Source: Triplophysa rosa (lineage: Eukaryota; Chordata; Actinopteri; Cypriniformes; Nemacheilidae). From it: a stretch of DNA of 64,000 nucleotides. This document shows positions 61,101-64,000 of this stretch, piece by piece. Position 1 is the stretch's first letter. Every line of letters begins with the position of its first letter. A model generated the notes under the pieces. The model was not told the origin of the DNA. It was given only the letters and a program-made list of their open reading frames with translations, and did not search any database. The position numbers and the translations under genes were made by a program. The stretch spans positions 5,605,426 to 5,669,425 of the forward strand of contig NC_079894.1 of assembly GCF_024868665.1 (NCBI RefSeq), read 5' to 3'.

Positions 61101-63975
61101 AATCATACATAATAAGACCTTATTAATAAATTATATTTTATACAAAAATGATACATATACTGTATACGGAAAACTACATGTATACACAGTGTGATGAGAA
61201 TATTAAGCTTTTGACTAGAGAAATGTAAAGTAATCTGTTAACCTGTTAGCCATTTTAAAGGTACTGGTACAGTAGATGTGTTTCTTCACATAAGATCAAA
61301 CTTAATGGAAATGTATTTGTGTGTGTCCTTAAAAATGTTACGGAGGATGAGAATATCAGTCATGGACACTTCTTTTTTCCACTATTTCTTCATTTTTATT
61401 ATACATGAATATTCTGTCAATGATTTTTTTGTCATTTGAAAACATCTAGTAAAACATCCAATTGTTTTTTTTCCGAATGTTTTAATTTTACTCTTTTTAA
61501 ATTACGACACATAATGCACTCCGACAAATCGGGACACGTTACGGCAATGAGAATTTCAGCAGAAAAGCAATGAAATGGAAAAATTATTCATTGCTATGTT
61601 AAAATTATGCTTTGTGCAAGTACACAAAAAAAAAAGAAAAAAGGGGCAGTCGTGGCCTAATGGTTAGAGAGTCGGACTTGTGACCAGAAGGTTGCCAGTT
61701 CGATTCGCAGGGCCGGCGGGTAGCAACTGAGGTGCCCTTGAGCAAGGCACCTTACCCCTACTTGCTCCCCGGGCGCTGCAGTGATAGCTGCCCACTGCTC
61801 CGGGTGTACTTGTGTTCACCACTTGCTGTGCGTGTGTTCACTACTCTCTGGATGGGTTAAATGCAGAGGTCACATTTCGGGTATGGGTCACCATATCTGA
61901 CTAATAGGTCACTTCACTTCACTCACTCACAATTATGTTTATTATGATCATTTTTTGTATTACCGAGTTATCTATTTTAAAATTAAAATCTTTACTGCCA
62001 AGATGTTTCGGTGTTTTTGTGAGGTTGACCTGGCATTACATACCAGTCTCATGCTAGCATGTCTCATTATTGTGGTTACTATCAGATGTGTGGTAGCTGC
62101 ATATTTCACATGTTTACAGTATTAGCGGTGCTGCCTTTCCCTTATAATTTCCATAAGTGCATCAATTAAGCTATTTTCATTTTTATTGAGCTGTTATTGT
62201 CTTTGATAATTGACAGTGAGCTGTAGATGATGTCCATTAAATATGACCTTGTAAAGTTCGTCTATAGGACGGGAATTGTTTGAAACTTCAGTCTAGTATA
62301 GACTGGAATATAATGCAAGCCACACCCCTCAAAGGCCAGTGCTATTTATCAGCAGATGACCTGTTTCCTGTCAGGGTTTCCGTGGAAAGCATGTTTGCAT
62401 TCACATTTCTTGTTCCTTTTTTAAAATTAGAGTGATGAATGTACATCTGATTACATTCTTGGACAGGGGTCTTCAATATGGTGTCCACCAATTATTGTTT
62501 GCTTTCCTAATTATGGTAATTTAAACATTAAAACGCTAAATACTAAAAACGTTTTGTTTTTGTTAACGTAAAGTATGTAACTCTCAGTTTTATTCAGAAT
62601 GTATTGGGGTCATCTCTCTATCTTCCAAAAACATTTTAGTCAGATCTAGATCCTTGTCCTGTGATATTAGGACAAAAGTGTTTCATTTTGAGGCAGGTGT
62701 CGTGAAAGTTGAAGGATTTGCTATTAGATTGTGGCCTCAGGTTCCATCTTCCTCATTAATATCAACATTGAAGGGCTTCTTTGAGGACACCAGCATTATA
62801 TTTAATACATTTGTGGATGTTTATTTGAGAGCGTGTGTTTTTTTGATGATGGTTAGAACCCATATTTATTACCTACCAGCACAAAGCACAAAAATCCTTT
62901 ACAAATTACAAAGACATGCTGTCTTCTGTTCTCCAAATATACTTTTGCATAGAAAACTAATAAATGATTAGAATACAAATTTGACAACACATTTTTTCAA
63001 GTTTTCCTCCAAGACAACAAGTTAATTGCGTAGACTCATGACTTGCATGTTTTCCCTTGGTCTGTATGTGGTTTCTCTCTTTTAAAAACCAGGAACAAAT
63101 ACATATAAGGTCAGCTGGCGTAATGGAGGAAATGATTTGTTTACGTCCTCTTGTTTACTGTCGTGCATCAAATTATTTTAAGGAGAATCCATGAGCTGAG
63201 AGCTGCGAGGGCGTGTCCTGTTTGCTAGGTTCTCCCAGTGGATTCGATTTTTTGACATTTTTAAACAATTGACGATTATATAAATAACGTGATAAGCCTT
63301 CTTTAAGACTGATGTGTGGTTGAGGGGTTCTTCCTGCTCTCGTGCTGCGGTTGCTAGGAAACTGCACGTCAAGGGTCCAGCGCTGCTATGTCAAGTCGTT
63401 ACACTTTGCTACACATTTCTTCCCTGTGTTGAGTTATTTCCAATTGATAAAGGAAATTTGAGGTATATGAATGCATTTTTTCCTTTTTTTATGTCCAACA
63501 GGCAAAAATGTAAACCTTAAATGTTATCACTAGCCTATAAAAGGCCTCGAAACCAACACGTGTAAAAAATATTTCATTGAGTCTTTGGTTTATAGTATAT
63601 TGAGTGTAAGAGACCGGTCCGTTACACCAGTCTTAAAGAGAACATTTCAGTCAGTTTGTCCTTCGCTTGGCCTGTCCGAGTGTAGAAAAAGGTCTCCAAG
63701 GCTCTGCGGTGTCTGTGTTGTCACGGTTACAGTGTGATTGTGGATTTCCCAGTGTTTATTCCCCTAGAGGTGTGGAAAGCGACATCATTCCTGTGGAATT
63801 CAAAGATTGATGTAGTCAGTCATCATGAATCATACATGAATCACAAACTTATTTGAGCTTTTTTATATTCATCCTTTTTTCTCTTTCTGTCTGGTTTTCC
63901 AGGCTTTGGACCAAGACCGAACAGCTTTACAGAAAGTCAAGAAATCCGTCAAAGCTATCTACAACTCCGGTCAAG
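43164..63975 (+). CDS. asap1: ASAP1, Arf GTPase-activating protein with SH3, ankyrin repeat and PH domains (5' part, three exons)
   Basis: Coding exons at 43164-43222, 44229-44355 and 63903-63975 join in phase and give the first 86 residues; the gene continues past the right edge (family about 1,100 residues). Exon 1 encodes the Ser/Arg-rich leader MRSSSSRLSSF...LWSR. Exon 2 begins MPDQISVSEFLSETTEDYNS, the ASAP1 signature. Exon 3 encodes ALDQDRTALQKVKKSVKAIY, the start of the BAR domain. ASAP1 stimulates GTP hydrolysis on Arf1/Arf5 and senses curved membrane through its BAR domain. It acts at focal adhesions, invadopodia and endosomes. Its PH, ArfGAP, ankyrin and SH3 domains are outside the window. 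Intron 2 (19,547 bp) is packed with transposons. The codon ATG at 44230 can also serve as a start (see the alternative first exon). The leader matches ASAP1 better than ASAP2. Confidence 0.93.
43690..43914 (+). promoter_or_regulatory. asap1: candidate alternative noncoding first exon of asap1
   Basis: CpG-rich block (GCGTGCGTGCACGCGCTGG) between coding exons 1 and 2, ending with a donor TTTGAAG|GTAGGG at 43914/43915. Spliced to the acceptor at 44228, it would give a transcript whose first good ATG is 44230, so a protein starting MPDQIS. Known ASAP1 isoforms begin at both positions. No transcript evidence. Confidence 0.45.
44356..46674. other. asap1 intron 2, first part
   Basis: Mostly unique, AT-rich intronic sequence with no coding or RNA signal. 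It includes a poly(A) run at 46395-46407. Confidence 0.5.
47581..47995. repeat. diverged tandem repeat inside the hAT element
   Basis: The string GTGCGCTGATCAATGATTTC and close variants recur at about 47581, 47698, 47841 and 47971. Each is followed by ATCCACTCGT and TTCGCTCTGGTTA-like blocks except the last, which is cut short. Periods are about 117, 143 and 130 bp. Confidence 0.8.
48152..48339. mobile_element. CCAGCA-rich MITE with CCCTGTTGAAAAA ends
   Basis: CCCTGTTGAAAAA at the left and TTTTTTTCAACAGGG at the right are inverted. The interior repeats AAACCAGC and CATCTTAAACCAGC. Nested within the hAT at 47275-48628. No clear target duplication. Confidence 0.75.
49670..49755. mobile_element. 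hAT-like right-end fragment
   Basis: GCGACCCCC, then CCCCGGGGTCCCGACCCC and TTTGGGAACCCCTGCTCTA, resembles the right end of hAT elements with GGGAACC(A/C)CTG termini. No matching left end found. Confidence 0.45.
50123..53545. other. asap1 intron 2, middle part
   Basis: Largely unique sequence. The block 52200-52900 is richer in CpG (CATGCGCAGTAGC, CATGGCCGCCGAGAG) and may be an enhancer or old repeat. No splice-bounded coding exon recognised. Confidence 0.4.
53546..55139. mobile_element. hAT-type element, non-autonomous
   Basis: Starts TAGGGATGT and ends ACATCCCCA (inverted, one mismatch). Flanks GTTTTATG (53538-53545) and GTTTTATA (55140-55147) form an 8-bp duplication with one change. ATCGATTAAT-rich sub-termini occur at both ends. 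About 1.6 kb with no long frame. Confidence 0.75.
55422..56461. mobile_element. fold-back element with 44-bp terminal inverted repeats
   Basis: Arms 55422-55465 and 56418-56461 (AATGGGCTCTATGCATGCG and its complement, continuing through TTCACGGTCAGAA) match at 43 of 44 positions. A second inverted pair, GTTCTACCGTATTTGAA at 55471-55487 and 55523-55539, lies inside the left part. The centre is occupied by the element at 55559-56315. Confidence 0.85.
55559..56315. mobile_element. hAT-like element with GGGGTGTAA ends, nested
   Basis: The left TAGGGGTGTAACAATACATC and right GATTTACACCCCA are inverted at the tips, and the sub-termini are rich in ATCGAT and TATCGAT. It sits inside the fold-back at 55422-56461. 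No convincing 8-bp duplication, so borders are approximate. It shares strings (ACGGCTTTATTGGGCA, ACGTGATGAC) with the element at 57771-60275. Confidence 0.6.
56462..57532. other. asap1 intron 2, unique stretch
   Basis: Holds a 152-codon open frame (56551-57009), the longest unexplained frame in the intron. It has no recognisable domain and a Cys/Phe/Leu-rich composition typical of chance translation. Not called as a gene. Confidence 0.4.
57952..58410. mobile_element. short hAT MITE with perfect 8-bp duplication
   Basis: Ends TAGGGATGTAACGATTCAC and GTGAATCTTACATCCCTA are inverted. CTGAATAG is repeated exactly at 57944-57951 and 58411-58418. Length 459 bp. Confidence 0.93.
58545..59454. mobile_element. 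hAT MITE with perfect 8-bp duplication
   Basis: Ends TAGACATGTGCCGATA and TACCGGCACATGCCTA are inverted with few mismatches. TACGGCAT is repeated exactly at 58537-58544 and 59455-59462. Length 910 bp. It contains an (AAT)n run at 59102-59122. Confidence 0.93.
60382..60558 (+). pseudogene. remnant of a hAT transposase N-terminus
   Basis: An ATG at 60382 opens a 57-codon frame starting MKRTIDNFF and rich in Ser/Pro/Glu after it. This resembles the KRTIDxFF start of hAT-family transposases and their domesticated zinc-finger relatives. It stops after about 57 codons with no BED finger or catalytic region, so it is a deletion derivative of an autonomous element. Confidence 0.5.
60825..61642. other. 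asap1 intron 2, AT-rich stretch
   Basis: AT-rich with several A and T runs; no feature recognised. It ends in the A-rich run just before the SINE. Confidence 0.5.
61643..61921 (+). mobile_element. tRNA-derived SINE (HE1/V-SINE-like)
   Basis: The head begins GGGGCAGTCGTGGCCTAATGG with an A box at 61653-61663 and a B box (AGTTCGATTCG) at 61697-61707, the internal RNA polymerase III promoter of a tRNA. The body (GAGCAAGGCACCTTACCCC, GGTTAAATGCAGAGGTCAC) and an ACTTC-repeat tail are those of a common fish SINE. It lacks a cloverleaf acceptor stem, so it is not a functional tRNA. The family name is from memory. Confidence 0.88.
61922..63902. other. asap1 intron 2, last part
   Basis: Mostly unique AT-rich intron running to a T/C-rich tract and TTTTCCAG before asap1 exon 3. 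No other gene signal. Confidence 0.5.
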
Positions 63976-64000
63976 GTAAGTTTTGACCCAGATTAAATGC

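Noticed and set aside
61643..61720. possible tRNA gene
   Set aside because: A and B boxes are present but the acceptor stem is missing and the sequence continues into a typical SINE body and repeat tail.
1..64000. CRISPR array, phage, operon or other prokaryotic system
   Set aside because: All coding signal is split by GT-AG introns and encodes vertebrate proteins; the repeats are eukaryotic transposons and microsatellites.

Overview
This window is vertebrate nuclear DNA, almost certainly from a teleost and probably a cyprinid. The genes are intron-rich with GT-AG junctions and encode vertebrate proteins. The spaces between exons hold many TTAA-flanked fold-back MITEs of the Angel type common in cyprinids, a tRNA-derived SINE, and a dense set of short hAT elements. 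There is nothing prokaryotic: no operons, CRISPR arrays or phage. Exon calls come from reading splice junctions, phase and protein similarity recalled from known families; no alignment was run.

Four genes lie on the + strand. (1) Positions 67-1784 hold the last six coding exons of ttc19, a mitochondrial TPR protein; its start lies left of the window. (2) Positions 12137-30031 hold a complete slc4a2 (AE2 chloride/bicarbonate exchanger): 22 coding exons that join in phase to about 1,223 residues, with candidate promoter and noncoding exons upstream. (3) Positions 36095-41530 hold a complete UBF gene (ubtf or ubtf-like): 19 coding exons joining in phase to about 704 residues. It encodes five HMG boxes rather than six, because the segment for box 4 is absent. 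(4) Positions 43164-63975 hold the first three coding exons of asap1, which runs out of the right edge; a 19.5-kb intron separates coding exons 2 and 3.

The genes do unrelated housekeeping work: respiratory complex III maintenance, anion and pH transport, rDNA transcription, and Arf GTPase/cytoskeleton control. The layout is informative because in mammals the AE2 paralogue SLC4A1 sits beside UBTF. An AE2 gene beside a UBF gene here looks like the sister segment of that pair.

The rest is mobile-element debris. At least nine Angel-type fold-backs are spread from 2.4 to 41 kb. A TTAA-bounded element with roughly 210-bp terminal inverted repeats fills part of slc4a2 intron 17. The long asap1 intron contains two clusters of elements inserted into elements (46.7-50.1 kb and 57.5-60.8 kb). 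Several insertions there can be dated relative to each other because their 8-bp target-site duplications are intact. One hAT remnant still carries a reading frame like the start of a hAT transposase. No new multi-gene system was found; the most notable points are the box-4-less UBF, the paralogous linkage, and the hAT nest.
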